Shown here one piece after another: positions 24,560 to 32,570 of a stretch of DNA of 64,000 bases (its first letter is position 1; each line of letters opens with the position of its first letter). Made by a program: the position numbers and the translations under genes. The stretch comes from Crossiella sp. S99.2 (GTDB taxonomy: Bacteria > Actinomycetota > Actinomycetes > Mycobacteriales > Pseudonocardiaceae), in NCBI RefSeq assembly GCF_023094165.1, contig NZ_JALMDK010000012.1:186001-250000 (forward strand), read 5' to 3'. The notes below the pieces were generated by a model, which saw only the letters and a list, made by a program, of their open reading frames with translations, was not told where the DNA came from and searched no databases.

Positions 24560-25351
24560 ATGTCGCTGAGCCAGCGTCCAGGCGCGGTGCGACCGGGGAG
24601 CTTCGGCCAGTCCTCGCGTGATGGGGAACCGCGCGCGCAGGCAATCAAGGTGCTGGTCGTCGACCGGCACCCGATCGTCGCGGACGGGCTGCGCGCCTGC
24701 TTCGCCCAACACTCCGACATCGAGTTCGCCGGCGCGCTCCAGGACGCCGCGCACATCGTGGACGAGGTGACCGCCCGGCGTCCCGACGTCGTGCTGGTCG
24801 ATCTCGACCTGGGGGAGGTGGACGGACTGGAGGTGGTCAAGGCGGTGCTGCGCACTCGGCTGCCGATCGTCGCCGTCGTCTTCTCCGACCAGCGTTCCCG
24901 GGTCGGCGCGGCCCTGCAGGCCGGCGCCATGGGCTTCGTGCTCAAGTGCGCCACCGGCGAGGAGATCGTCTCCGCGATCCGCCAGGCCCGCAGCGGTGTC
25001 ACGTCGATGTCACCGCAGTTGTCACCGCTGACAGTCACGCCGCTGCCGCGGGCCCAGATACGGTCCGTGTTGTCCGGTCGGGAACTGGACGTGCTGCGAC
25101 TCGTGGCCGAAGGTCACACCAACGCCGAGATCGGCAGGCGGCTCTTCGTCGCCGAGACCACGGTCAAGACCCACCTGCAGCGGATCTTCGCCAAGCTGCA
25201 CGTCAGTGACCGGGCCGCGGCCGTGGCCACCGCGCTGGCCACCGGCCTGCTGGTCGCCGGGCCGGACGGCTTCGGCGGGCAGGTCTACTCCTTCCGCCCG
25301 CACAACGTCGCGGTCATGCCGCTGCGGCAGCAGGCCGTCGGCGGTTCCTGA
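24560..25351 (+). CDS. NarL/LuxR-family response regulator
   Basis: 263 residues. The receiver domain (about 28-145) has IKVLVVDRHPIV, phosphoacceptor Asp81 in VLVDLDLGEVDG, and the conserved Lys in FVLKCATGEEI. A LuxR-type HTH (about 168-230) follows with LSGRELDVLRLVAEGHTNAE and FVAETTVKTHLQRIFAKL. The second Asp of the usual acidic pair in DRHP is present only as VVD, adequate for Mg binding. No histidine kinase is adjacent, so this is an orphan regulator. The C-terminal 30 residues form an unusual extension beyond the HTH. Confidence 0.9.
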   Translation: MSLSQRPGAVRPGSFGQSSRDGEPRAQAIKVLVVDRHPIVADGLRACFAQHSDIEFAGALQDAAHIVDEVTARRPDVVLVDLDLGEVDGLEVVKAVLRTRLPIVAVVFSDQRSRVGAALQAGAMGFVLKCATGEEIVSAIRQARSGVTSMSPQLSPLTVTPLPRAQIRSVLSGRELDVLRLVAEGHTNAEIGRRLFVAETTVKTHLQRIFAKLHVSDRAAAVATALATGLLVAGPDGFGGQVYSFRPHNVAVMPLRQQAVGGS

Positions 25352-25373
25352 CCAGCGAGGTCGCGGGCCCGGC

Positions 25374-25859
25374 TCAGAACAGGGCGGGCACCGGGATGTG
25401 CAGCACCCCGGTCTCCGCGCCGTCCAGCACGGCCAGACCGGCTCGCCGCGCGGCCCGGTGCAGGCCGGCGCGCTCGGGCAGGCACCACGCGCTGAGCAGG
25501 GTCAGTCCGCGCTCGCCCGCGGCGGCCACCAGGCCGCGCAGCAACGCCGAACCGACACCGCGGTGCTGCCACGCGTCCTCGACCAGCAGCGCGATCTCCG
25601 CGGTGCCGGGGGTCGGCATGAAGATCAGCTGACCCATGCCGACCACATGGTCTCCGCGCGGATCGGGCCGCACCGCCAGCAACGCGGCGCCCCGGCGCGG
25701 CACCAGCAGCCGGGCCACCCAGCGCGGCGGGATGTGCGGGCCGTCGGCGTGGTAGCGGGAACGCAGGCTCGCGGGTGAACAGCGGGCGTGCATGGCCAGG
25801 GTCTCCGGCAGATCCGCGAAGGTCGCGGACCGGAGGCGCAACTCGCCGGGCATCTGCAT
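25374..25859 (-). CDS. GNAT family N-acetyltransferase
   Basis: 161 residues. The acetyl-CoA binding motif A is VEDAWQHRGVGSALLRGL (Q-x-x-G-x-G). The opening LRSATFADLPETLAMHARC and the mid beta-strand VVGMGQLIF fit the fold. Substrate unknown; small-molecule or protein acetylation are both possible. It diverges from the degenerate hydrolase gene across 151 bases containing a perfect palindrome. Confidence 0.85.
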   Translation of the reverse strand: MQMPGELRLRSATFADLPETLAMHARCSPASLRSRYHADGPHIPPRWVARLLVPRRGAALLAVRPDPRGDHVVGMGQLIFMPTPGTAEIALLVEDAWQHRGVGSALLRGLVAAAGERGLTLLSAWCLPERAGLHRAARRAGLAVLDGAETGVLHIPVPALF

Positions 25860-25974
25860 GCACCCAGCCTGGTCCCGCCGTGTTGCCGGTCCGGTTCACC
25901 GCTGTTGCGCCCAGGTGAGTCCTCTCCAGGGCAGTCGTTTGGCCGGAACTTCGGGCACACTGGTGTCGTTGAAG

Positions 25975-25995
25975 CAAACAGAACAGTTCTGTTTG
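25975..25995. promoter_or_regulatory. Perfect 21-bp palindrome in a divergent promoter region
   Basis: CAAACAGAAC, a central A, then GTTCTGTTTG: ten-base arms without mismatch. It ends 15 bases before ATG 26011, between the acetyltransferase and hydrolase-like genes. Its AT content stands out in this GC-rich window. Typical of an operator for a dimeric TetR-, GntR- or MarR-type repressor; the regulator is not next to it. Confidence 0.7.
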
Positions 25996-26010
25996 AGGTG
26001 GGGGCGCCGA

Positions 26011-26631
26011 ATGCGGTACCAGGTCGCTGTCGAGGGCGGGGCGATCGAGGTGGTGGTACACCGGCCGGTCTGGCTGGGGCCGCTGCCCTGTTACCTGCAC
26101 CTGCCCAGCGGATATGACAGCCAGGGCGAACTGTCCGATCTCGCCACCGAGGCGGGCTGCGCGATTGTCTCCGTCGAGCACCGGCTCGGCCGCGGGCTGC
26201 CCTTCCCGGTCGCCCTTGAGGACTGCTACTCGGCGCTGATGTGGTTGCTGGACAACGCCGCGCTGCTGGAACTGGACGCCACCCGGCTCGCCGTCGGCGG
26301 CGCGCGCGAGGGCGCGGACCTGGCCGCGGCACTGCCTTTACTGATCAAGGAACGCGGTGGCCCGGCAATCGGCCTGCAGATCCTGGAGCTGCCCACGCTG
26401 ACCCCGGACCCGGCCGCCGACCTGGCCGGACTGCCGCCCGCGCTGATCGCGGTCGGTGAGGCCGACGCCGGCCGGGTGGCCGCGGAACGTTATGCCCGGC
26501 GGCTCACCAAGGCCGGGGTGCCCAGCACCTTGCACCGGCTCGGCCCGGACTCCTTCGCGGCGCTGCCCTGGCGGATCGAACTGGCCCGCACCCTGCGGGC
26601 CGCGCACGTGGCGACCCGGCTGCCCGCCTAG
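26011..26631 (+). CDS. Alpha/beta-hydrolase (HSL-like) fold protein lacking the catalytic triad
   Basis: 206 residues from ATG 26011 (GAGGTGGGG upstream). The segment VSVEHRLGRGLPFPVALEDC matches the VDYRLAPEHPFPAALED region of hormone-sensitive-lipase-type esterases, and GEADAGRVAAERYARRLTKA matches the acid-loop region. However, the nucleophile motif GDSAG is G97-A-R99-E-G101 with Arg in place of Ser, the HGGG oxyanion loop reads YLHLPSGY, and the late catalytic His is missing. It is therefore a pseudo-enzyme, perhaps a binding or sensory protein. The frame is open upstream, but the palindrome and ribosome-binding site support this start. Confidence 0.8.
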   Translation: MRYQVAVEGGAIEVVVHRPVWLGPLPCYLHLPSGYDSQGELSDLATEAGCAIVSVEHRLGRGLPFPVALEDCYSALMWLLDNAALLELDATRLAVGGAREGADLAAALPLLIKERGGPAIGLQILELPTLTPDPAADLAGLPPALIAVGEADAGRVAAERYARRLTKAGVPSTLHRLGPDSFAALPWRIELARTLRAAHVATRLPA

Positions 26632-26879
26632 CGAACCCGGCGGTCCCTGGCGCAGGTCCACAGGCACAGGAACTGCATGCTGATGCCGACCGCGAGCACG
26701 ATCGCCATATCGAATGCCTCGGCGCTGGCCGCCAGCATCGCGAACGCGGCGATCAGCACCATGATCAGCGAGAGGGCCTGCGGCCGCAGGTTCCAGGAGC
26801 GGCGGCGGATGGGCGCGGACGGCGTGCGCACGGCGCGCTCGGGCCGGACGGCCGGGCGCGGCGGATAGGTGAACGGCAT
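26628..26879 (-). CDS. Small two-helix membrane protein
   Basis: 83 residues from ATG 26879; a longer form from GTG 27011 (127 residues) is possible. A basic Pro/Arg-rich N-terminus is followed by two hydrophobic helices (LIMVLIAAFAMLAASA and MAIVLAVGISMQFLCLW) and a basic tail. No family recognised. The stop overlaps the stop of the convergent hydrolase-like gene by 3 bases. Confidence 0.55.
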   Translation of the reverse strand: MPFTYPPRPAVRPERAVRTPSAPIRRRSWNLRPQALSLIMVLIAAFAMLAASAEAFDMAIVLAVGISMQFLCLWTCARDRRVR

Positions 26880-27172
26880 GGTCGGCACCCGCCGGGCGCG
26901 TTTCACCGGTTGCCACTGGAGTTCGACACGCACGCGCTGACGTTCCGGGCTGGGCGCGAGCAGGGCGGTACCTTCGTCGGGACCGCCGGGGCGGGGTGGC
27001 GCTGCGTTCACCGGACCGTCGTTTCCTCAATCACCCTGTGGTTGCGTCAACAAACGTTGTCGCATTGTTGCTTTTTCGGGTTGACTTTAGTGCCTTTGGC
27101 CTAGTTGTCGACCCCGAATGTTGGTACTTGACTCTCGAAAGTGCGCTAGGTCACGTTCGGATGGGGTGCGGA

Positions 27173-27841
27173 ATGCGGCGTTGGTTCCTGGTCGCGCTGG
27201 CGGCAGGACTGGCATTCACAGCAGGTTGTACGGCCAAATCTCCGACCGGGGCGCCACCATCGGCGACCTCCTCGGCGCAGACCCAGCCCGGCGCGGCGCC
27301 GGCCGACGTGGCGCGGGCCCGCACCGAGCTGGGCACGCTCAAGGTGATCGCCTGGGCGCCGATGAAGGGCTACACCCGGGAGCGCTTCAAGCACTGGACG
27401 TCCCAGGGCGAGTCCTGTGACACCCGGGAGTTCGTGCTGCGCCGTGAGGGCGAGGACGTCAAGACGGACAAGGCGTGCAAGGTCATCTCCGGCCGCTGGC
27501 GCAGTGTCTACGACGACAAGGTGGTCACCGGCCCCGGCGAACTCGACATCGACCACACCGTGCCGCTGGCCAACGCCTGGCGCACCGGTGCGGCCGACTG
27601 GACCGACGAACGCCGCTCCGAGTTCGCCAACGACACCCGCAACCCGCAGCTGATCGCGGTGACGGCGGCGACCAACCGATCCAAGGGCGACCAGGACCCG
27701 TCCCAGTGGAAGCCCCCGGCCACGGGGGTGTGGTGTACCTACGCGGTGCACTGGATCCGGGTGAAGGCGGTCTATGCCCTGGGCGTCACCGAGGCGGAAC
27801 GCGGCGCCCTGAAGGACATGCTGGGCCACTGTCCTAAGTAG
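27173..27841 (+). CDS. Secreted HNH-type nuclease-like lipoprotein (DUF1524 / GmrSD C-terminal domain)
   Basis: 222 residues; ATG 27173 preferred over ATG 27161. The N-terminus is a lipoprotein signal with lipobox FTAGC. The domain has ELDIDHTVPLANAW (HNH His after acidic residue), the helix WTDERRSEFANDTRNPQLIA with its N-x-x-N element, and AATNRSKGDQDPSQW. This is the DUF1524 family of actinomycete extracellular nucleases related to the GmrSD nuclease domain. Two Cys pairs probably form disulfides. It could degrade external DNA for nutrients or competition. Upstream is an AT-rich stretch that probably holds its promoter. Confidence 0.85.
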   Translation: MRRWFLVALAAGLAFTAGCTAKSPTGAPPSATSSAQTQPGAAPADVARARTELGTLKVIAWAPMKGYTRERFKHWTSQGESCDTREFVLRREGEDVKTDKACKVISGRWRSVYDDKVVTGPGELDIDHTVPLANAWRTGAADWTDERRSEFANDTRNPQLIAVTAATNRSKGDQDPSQWKPPATGVWCTYAVHWIRVKAVYALGVTEAERGALKDMLGHCPK

Positions 27842-27862
27842 ACAACAGTGCTGGATACAGGA

Positions 27863-27900
27863 AAGCCGCGTTCGTCGCCCCTGCGCGACGAACGCGGCTT
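27863..27900. terminator. Bidirectional terminator between convergent genes
   Basis: A perfect 16-bp stem (27863-27878 with 27885-27900) and 6-base loop fill the 81-base gap between the convergent nuclease-like gene and MFS gene. AA and TT flank the stem. Confidence 0.8.
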
Positions 27901-27922
27901 CCCCTGGCGCGAGCCCGGTCAG

Positions 27923-29182
27923 CTAGCTGCTGCCCGTTCCCGCGTTCAGGCGGCGGCGGGCCACCGGCACCAGCACGGCCAGTGCGGCCATGAGTGCCAG
28001 TGATCCCGCCGCGGAGTACAGGAGGAACTCGCCGAGCGCGCCCCGGTTGAGGAAGCCGCCGAGGATCAGGGCGACCACGGCGCAGACGGCGCGGTCGATG
28101 ATGGACTCGATGGACAGCAGGGTGGCGCGGTAGGGCGTTTCCGGGATGGCGTCGTTGATGAGCTGGCGCTGGATCGGGAAGGAGAACCCGCCGGCCAGGG
28201 CGAAGACGCAGAGCAGGGCGATGGTGCCGGGGATGCCGGCGAAGACGGTGCCCGCCAGGGTCAGCGCCATCACGATGGTGATCAGGAAGACGGCCTTGGT
28301 GTCGCTGAGGAAGCGGCGCAGGAAGCCGGGGCGCATGGAGCCCAGGGCCTCGAAGGCGGTCATCGCGGCGAGCACGGCGCCGTGCGAGATCACCGGGAGT
28401 TGTTTGTCCAGCAGGATGGGCTGGAACAGGTTGACCTGGCAGATGCGGACCAGGGTGAAGATGGCCACGCCCTGCACGATCAGCAGCTGGAGCACGGGGG
28501 CGTTGCGCAGCACGGTGAGCGCGCGGCCCATGGTGGCCCAGGGGGACAGTTTCGCCGGATCTTCGGCGTCCACTGTGGACGGTGCGGGTGGCAGGGCGGG
28601 CAGGCGCAACGCGATGAGCACGGCGATCGCGGAGCTGATCGCGGTGAGCCAGTACGGCGAGGGCGTGTTCCAGGCCATCAGCAGGCCGACCACCGGCCAG
28701 GCGGCGATCCGGCCGATGAGGCTGTAGAACCGGGCGCTGCCCTCGGACTGCTTGTACGCCGCGCTGTCGCCGGTGCGCTGTAGGTAGGTGTAGAGGTAGG
28801 CGCTGGTGGCCACGATGGTCAGCGAGCGGGCCACCGCGATCAGCAGGAAGTGCGCCAGGAAGCCCCAGTAGGTGGGGGCGGCGACCACCAGCAGGTTGGC
28901 GGCGGAGAGGATGGCCGCGCCGGCCAGCATCGAGTTCCGGTAACCGAGCCGGTCGGAGATCATCCCGGTGGGCACGGCCAGCAGGCAGAACGCCACGTAG
29001 TAGATGCTCTGGATGCCCAGGATCTCCGCCGCGGACAGGCCGAACTGCTGTTGGTAGGCATAGAAGATCGGCGTCCACAGCAGCAGCGTGAAGAAGAACT
29101 GGAAGCCGATGGACAGCCGGATGACCCGCTTGGCGGCGGGGGACACCGGCTTTTTGGGCGCGCGCGAAAGCAGCACTGGCAT
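27923..29182 (-). CDS. MFS transporter
   Basis: 419 residues with about 11-12 hydrophobic helices. The loop 2-3 signature PTGMISDRLGYRNSMLAG matches the MFS motif A (G-x-x-x-D-R-x-G-R). The N-terminus is short and basic, and the C-terminus ends in an Arg-rich tail. Similar drug/sugar-like efflux MFS proteins sit beside biosynthetic or resistance enzymes. It is 12 bases downstream of the PEP/pyruvate-binding gene on the same strand, so the two form an operon and probably act together, for example synthesis and export of one compound. Confidence 0.88.
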   Translation of the reverse strand: MPVLLSRAPKKPVSPAAKRVIRLSIGFQFFFTLLLWTPIFYAYQQQFGLSAAEILGIQSIYYVAFCLLAVPTGMISDRLGYRNSMLAGAAILSAANLLVVAAPTYWGFLAHFLLIAVARSLTIVATSAYLYTYLQRTGDSAAYKQSEGSARFYSLIGRIAAWPVVGLLMAWNTPSPYWLTAISSAIAVLIALRLPALPPAPSTVDAEDPAKLSPWATMGRALTVLRNAPVLQLLIVQGVAIFTLVRICQVNLFQPILLDKQLPVISHGAVLAAMTAFEALGSMRPGFLRRFLSDTKAVFLITIVMALTLAGTVFAGIPGTIALLCVFALAGGFSFPIQRQLINDAIPETPYRATLLSIESIIDRAVCAVVALILGGFLNRGALGEFLLYSAAGSLALMAALAVLVPVARRRLNAGTGSS

Positions 29183-29194
29183 GGGTTCGCGCGC

Positions 29195-31192
29195 TCAGAC
29201 CGAGTAGGGGCGGAGCTGGAGGATGTGCACGCGGTCGGCGCCGGCGACCCATTCGATGTCCACCGGTGCGGCGAAGGTGTAGTCCGGGGAGAAGTGCGAC
29301 TGGAGCAGCCGGCCGGCCAGCGCGAGTTTCTGCAGCATGGCCTGGATGCCGGTGGACAGGTCTTGTTTGGCATCGCCGAGGGACAGCGTGCGGCCGCCGC
29401 CCTCCACCGTGCTGTACAGGTACTGCATCGGCAGGATCGTGCCGGAGACGACGTCGGTCACCTCCGGCGAGACGTTGACGTAGACGTTGCGGAAGTCGTT
29501 GCGCGCCATCGGGTTGGTCGTGACCAGCACGCCGCCGACCGGGGCGTCGACCTGCTCCTGCACGATCACGCCCATGTAGCAGTCGTCCAGGGAGATCCCG
29601 GCCTGCTGGCGCAGGCGCACACTGCGCGGGGAGACCAGCGAGGCCCAGACCAGCTTGATGCTGTCGAAGATGGCCTCGGCGGTGCTGACGTGGTTGACCG
29701 ACTCGTAGATGCCCGCGGCGGAGAAGCCGTCCAGGTCCTCGGCGTTGGAGGAGCTGCGGACCACGAAGGTGCGCACCCCGCCGAGCTGTTCGACGATGGC
29801 GGAGTCGATCTCCTGCCGGATGTCCTCGGGCATGCGCGCGGTGCGGATCAGCTTCTGCAGCGCAAGGCTGAGCGGTTCGGCCTCGGGCACGTCCAGTTCC
29901 AGGGCCATCTTCAGCTTGCCGATGGTCTGCTGGATGCGCGGGGAGGACTGCAGGAACCGCTGCTGCACGGCGAAGGGGATGGCGATGCCGCGCGGGATCC
30001 GCACGGTGTCCCGCAGGAACTGCCAGGCCGCGCCGGCCAGTTCCTCGTTCTCCGGCACGTCCAGGTTGCGGGCCAGGTAGCTGAGCAGGTTCGGCCGGGG
30101 CGGGCGCGGCACCTGGTAGAAGCCGAGCAGCCGGTCCGAGCCGTGGTCCAGGATGTGCCGCAGTTCGCCGAGGTTGGCCGCCTTGGTGCCGTAGCGGTGC
30201 CGGTCGGCGGCGCGCAGCTTGTGCATGTCCAGGATCGGCGTGCGCTCGGTTTCCGGCTCCTCCAGGGTGATCTGCTGCGCGCGCCAGGCCGGCGGCGCGA
30301 CCAGATCGGCCGGGGCCTCGGTGGGAGACAACGAGATCTGGGTGCCGCCGGACTCGACGCGGTACTCCACCCACTGCCCGTCCAGCTGGTCCGCGGCGAT
30401 GGTCTCCAGCACGCCGAGCTGGATGGCGTTGGGGATCTTCCAGCCGGAGGCGAGCACGTTGGTGTGCGACAACGGCGTGGTGTGCTGCGCGTTGATGATG
30501 CCGGCCAGGCGCGGGATGTCGTCGGGCACCCGGTCCATCACGATGATGTCGAACCACTCCAGGGTGTTCGCCGCGGCGGCGTAGTCCTTGTCCGTGGCGA
30601 AGGCGCGCAGGCGGCCGGTGGCGGTGCCCGGGTTCAGCGGCACGAACCGGGTGGAGGCGAACAGCTCGTGCGCGGTGACCCTGGGCAGTTCGGCGGGCGG
30701 GATGCTGTCCAGGAAGCGTTCCTGGAGGTGGGTGGCCGGTTTGAACACCAGCGGCACCGAGGGGTCGACCCATTCCCGGACGAAGCCGTAGAAGAAGCGG
30801 ATCATGTCCGCGGACATGGTGTCGACCTCGACGGTCTCCAGGGAGATGAACCGGCGCTCGGCGCCGCCGTCGTGCCCGGTTCGCTTGTGCAGGGCCAGGA
30901 TGCCGAGGTAGAAGCGGCGGTCCGGGTCGTGGTAGACGCTGTCGTTGAACGAGTTGACGTTGGCGGCCAGCTCGTCGAAGTCCATGCCCAGGATGTCCAG
31001 GCCGACGTACTGGACGTGGAACTCGCGGTGGGCGTTGTTGATGAAGTGGATGACGCCCAGTTCCCGGTCGACCACGAGCTTCACGAACGGCTGGCCGGCG
31101 AGCATCCCGGAGAGCTGGTCGAAAGCGGCTAGGGACAGCTTCTCGCCGATGATGGCGTGAACCAGGTCCGTCTCGGTCGGGGCCGCGTGCAC
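29195..31192 (-). CDS. PEP/pyruvate-binding domain protein (PEP synthase-like)
   Basis: 665 residues from GTG 31192. The first 180 residues are not recognised. Residues about 185-300 resemble the swivelling phosphohistidine domain, with TTPLSHTNVLASGWKIPNAI holding the candidate catalytic His. Residues about 330-665 are a PEP/pyruvate-binding ATP-grasp with YGTKAANLGEL, VVRSSSNAEDLDGFSAAG, YMGVIVQEQV and EWVAGADRVHILQLRPY. The order (His domain before ATP-grasp) is the reverse of PEP synthase and rifampicin phosphotransferase, and no C-terminal PEP-hydrolysing barrel is present. It may phosphorylate a small molecule using ATP. Operon with the MFS transporter. Confidence 0.75.
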   Translation of the reverse strand: MHAAPTETDLVHAIIGEKLSLAAFDQLSGMLAGQPFVKLVVDRELGVIHFINNAHREFHVQYVGLDILGMDFDELAANVNSFNDSVYHDPDRRFYLGILALHKRTGHDGGAERRFISLETVEVDTMSADMIRFFYGFVREWVDPSVPLVFKPATHLQERFLDSIPPAELPRVTAHELFASTRFVPLNPGTATGRLRAFATDKDYAAAANTLEWFDIIVMDRVPDDIPRLAGIINAQHTTPLSHTNVLASGWKIPNAIQLGVLETIAADQLDGQWVEYRVESGGTQISLSPTEAPADLVAPPAWRAQQITLEEPETERTPILDMHKLRAADRHRYGTKAANLGELRHILDHGSDRLLGFYQVPRPPRPNLLSYLARNLDVPENEELAGAAWQFLRDTVRIPRGIAIPFAVQQRFLQSSPRIQQTIGKLKMALELDVPEAEPLSLALQKLIRTARMPEDIRQEIDSAIVEQLGGVRTFVVRSSSNAEDLDGFSAAGIYESVNHVSTAEAIFDSIKLVWASLVSPRSVRLRQQAGISLDDCYMGVIVQEQVDAPVGGVLVTTNPMARNDFRNVYVNVSPEVTDVVSGTILPMQYLYSTVEGGGRTLSLGDAKQDLSTGIQAMLQKLALAGRLLQSHFSPDYTFAAPVDIEWVAGADRVHILQLRPYSV

Positions 31193-31496
31193 GGGTCCTC
31201 GTCTTTCCGGTGGCGTCAGGGCATGCCGGGATCCGGCAGCGGAAACTGGGTGAACAGCGGGTGAAGCTAGCAGGTTCTGACAAACCGGTCAGGTCGGCCG
31301 AATGGCCGCGCGATCCGTCGATCGGGGACCCGTGGATTCGTCACGGATTCCCGGCATGCGGGAAAGGGCAAGTGCTTTCCAGGGCGGCAACGGGGTCTGC
31401 CCGATTCGCGCTCCCAGGGGCTGGGAGACCGATCATGGCCGGGGTTCGTTCGGGTCGCTGAGTGCCGTTGGCCACAGTGTGGCAGGCAACACCCGT
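31193..31496. other. Intergenic region upstream of the PEP-binding/MFS operon
   Basis: 304 bases with no convincing gene. It should carry the promoter of the minus-strand operon and the 3' end of the purine operon. I see no clear promoter boxes or strong hairpin. Confidence 0.4.
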
Positions 31497-32060
31497 TCAG
31501 CCCAACGGGTTCGGAGTGTCCACATCAGACCCTTCGGCCACGTCCTCGCATGCTACGGGGAGCGGCGGATGGGTACTGAGGTACTCGCGGGCGCCGGTGT
31601 CGCGGATGGCCGCGGCGGCCGCGCCCGCCCAGTGCGCGCGGCCGAACAGCACCGGGTGCCCGCGGCGGCCGTGGAAGGTGGCGGCGGCCAGCGCGGTGGG
31701 CGAGGCGTGCGCGCGGACCCGGCGGACGGCTTCGGCGGTGAGGCCGGGCATGTCGACGGGGAGCACGATCACCGCGTCGACGTCGGCGGGCAGGGCGGCG
31801 AGTCCGGCGCGCAGCGAGGAGCCCATGCCGGTGGGCCAGTCCGGGTTGTGGACTGGGGTGACGTCGAGGAGGTTGGCGGTGGCCAGTACCTCGTCGGCGG
31901 CCGCGCCGAGCACGGCGTAGACGGGGGTGCAGCCGCCGTCGAGCAGCACGGTGGTGGCCAGGTCGAGGAAGAGCACCCCGTCCTGCCGCGCGAGGGCTTT
32001 GGGGCCGCCGTAGCGGCGGCCGGCCCCGGCGGCGAGCACGAGTCCCGCGACCCGGCTCAC
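31497..32060 (-). CDS. MocA/MobA-like nucleotidyltransferase for molybdenum cofactor
   Basis: 187 residues from GTG 32060. The N-terminal NTP-binding motif VAGLVLAAGAGRRYGGPKAL is typical of MobA/MocA-type enzymes, with PVDMPGLT as the metal-binding Asp segment and GSSLRAGLAAL as the product-binding helix. It should transfer CMP (or GMP) to molybdopterin for xanthine dehydrogenase, which is encoded in the same operon. The start overlaps the DUF3592 stop by 4 bases (GTGA). Confidence 0.8.
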   Translation of the reverse strand: MSRVAGLVLAAGAGRRYGGPKALARQDGVLFLDLATTVLLDGGCTPVYAVLGAAADEVLATANLLDVTPVHNPDWPTGMGSSLRAGLAALPADVDAVIVLPVDMPGLTAEAVRRVRAHASPTALAAATFHGRRGHPVLFGRAHWAGAAAAAIRDTGAREYLSTHPPLPVACEDVAEGSDVDTPNPLG

Positions 32061-32485
32061 GTGGTGCGTTCGGCCAGGTAGAGCATGAAGGCCAGCCAGG
32101 CCAGCAGCACGGTGGCGCCGACCAGCAGCGCGCCCACCGAGACCGAGCGGGCCGAGACGGCGCGCTCGGGGCTCTCCGGCAGGTAGAGCACCTGGACCGA
32201 TTCGCCGACGCTGTGGTCGCCGCGGATCTCGGTGACATGCTGCTCGCCGCGGCTGTCCTGGTAGGCGACCGTGGCGTAGTGCTCGACCCGTGTCACCCAT
32301 TCGGGGCCTACGCCGGGGTTGCGGTCCTCGTACAGCTGGGTGCGGCTGCTCAGCACGGTGGCGGCGGTGTTCACGCCCTGGGTCCGCCAGTGCAGGGTGC
32401 GCAGCAGCAGCACCGCCAGCACGATGCTGACCAGCAGGATCAGGGCGCCAGGCAGCCACTCCCAGTGCAGTTCGCCCGGTGTCAT
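32057..32485 (-). CDS. DUF3592-like membrane protein
   Basis: 142 residues from ATG 32485. Two membrane helices (LPGALILLVSIVLAVLLLRT and VGALLVGATVLLAWLAFMLY) flank an extracytoplasmic beta-rich segment with YATVAYQDSRGEQH and GESVQVLYLPESPERAV. That is the DUF3592 pattern: a conserved G-x-x-V-x-V-x-Y-x-P-x-x-P. Role unknown; its place in the purine operon may be incidental. Other starts (ATG 32497) cannot be excluded because no strong ribosome-binding site is seen. Confidence 0.65.
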   Translation of the reverse strand: MTPGELHWEWLPGALILLVSIVLAVLLLRTLHWRTQGVNTAATVLSSRTQLYEDRNPGVGPEWVTRVEHYATVAYQDSRGEQHVTEIRGDHSVGESVQVLYLPESPERAVSARSVSVGALLVGATVLLAWLAFMLYLAERTT

Positions 32486-32570
32486 GCGTGGCAGCATCGT
32501 CGCGGTCGCGGCGCTGGTCAACGGCGTGTGATGACTCCGTGACGGGTTGCATGCCGAGGCGGAATATTTG

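Noticed and set aside
25975..25995. The 21-bp palindrome considered as a LexA SOS box
   Set aside because: Actinomycete SOS boxes have GAAC and GTTC separated by four bases; here the separation is one.
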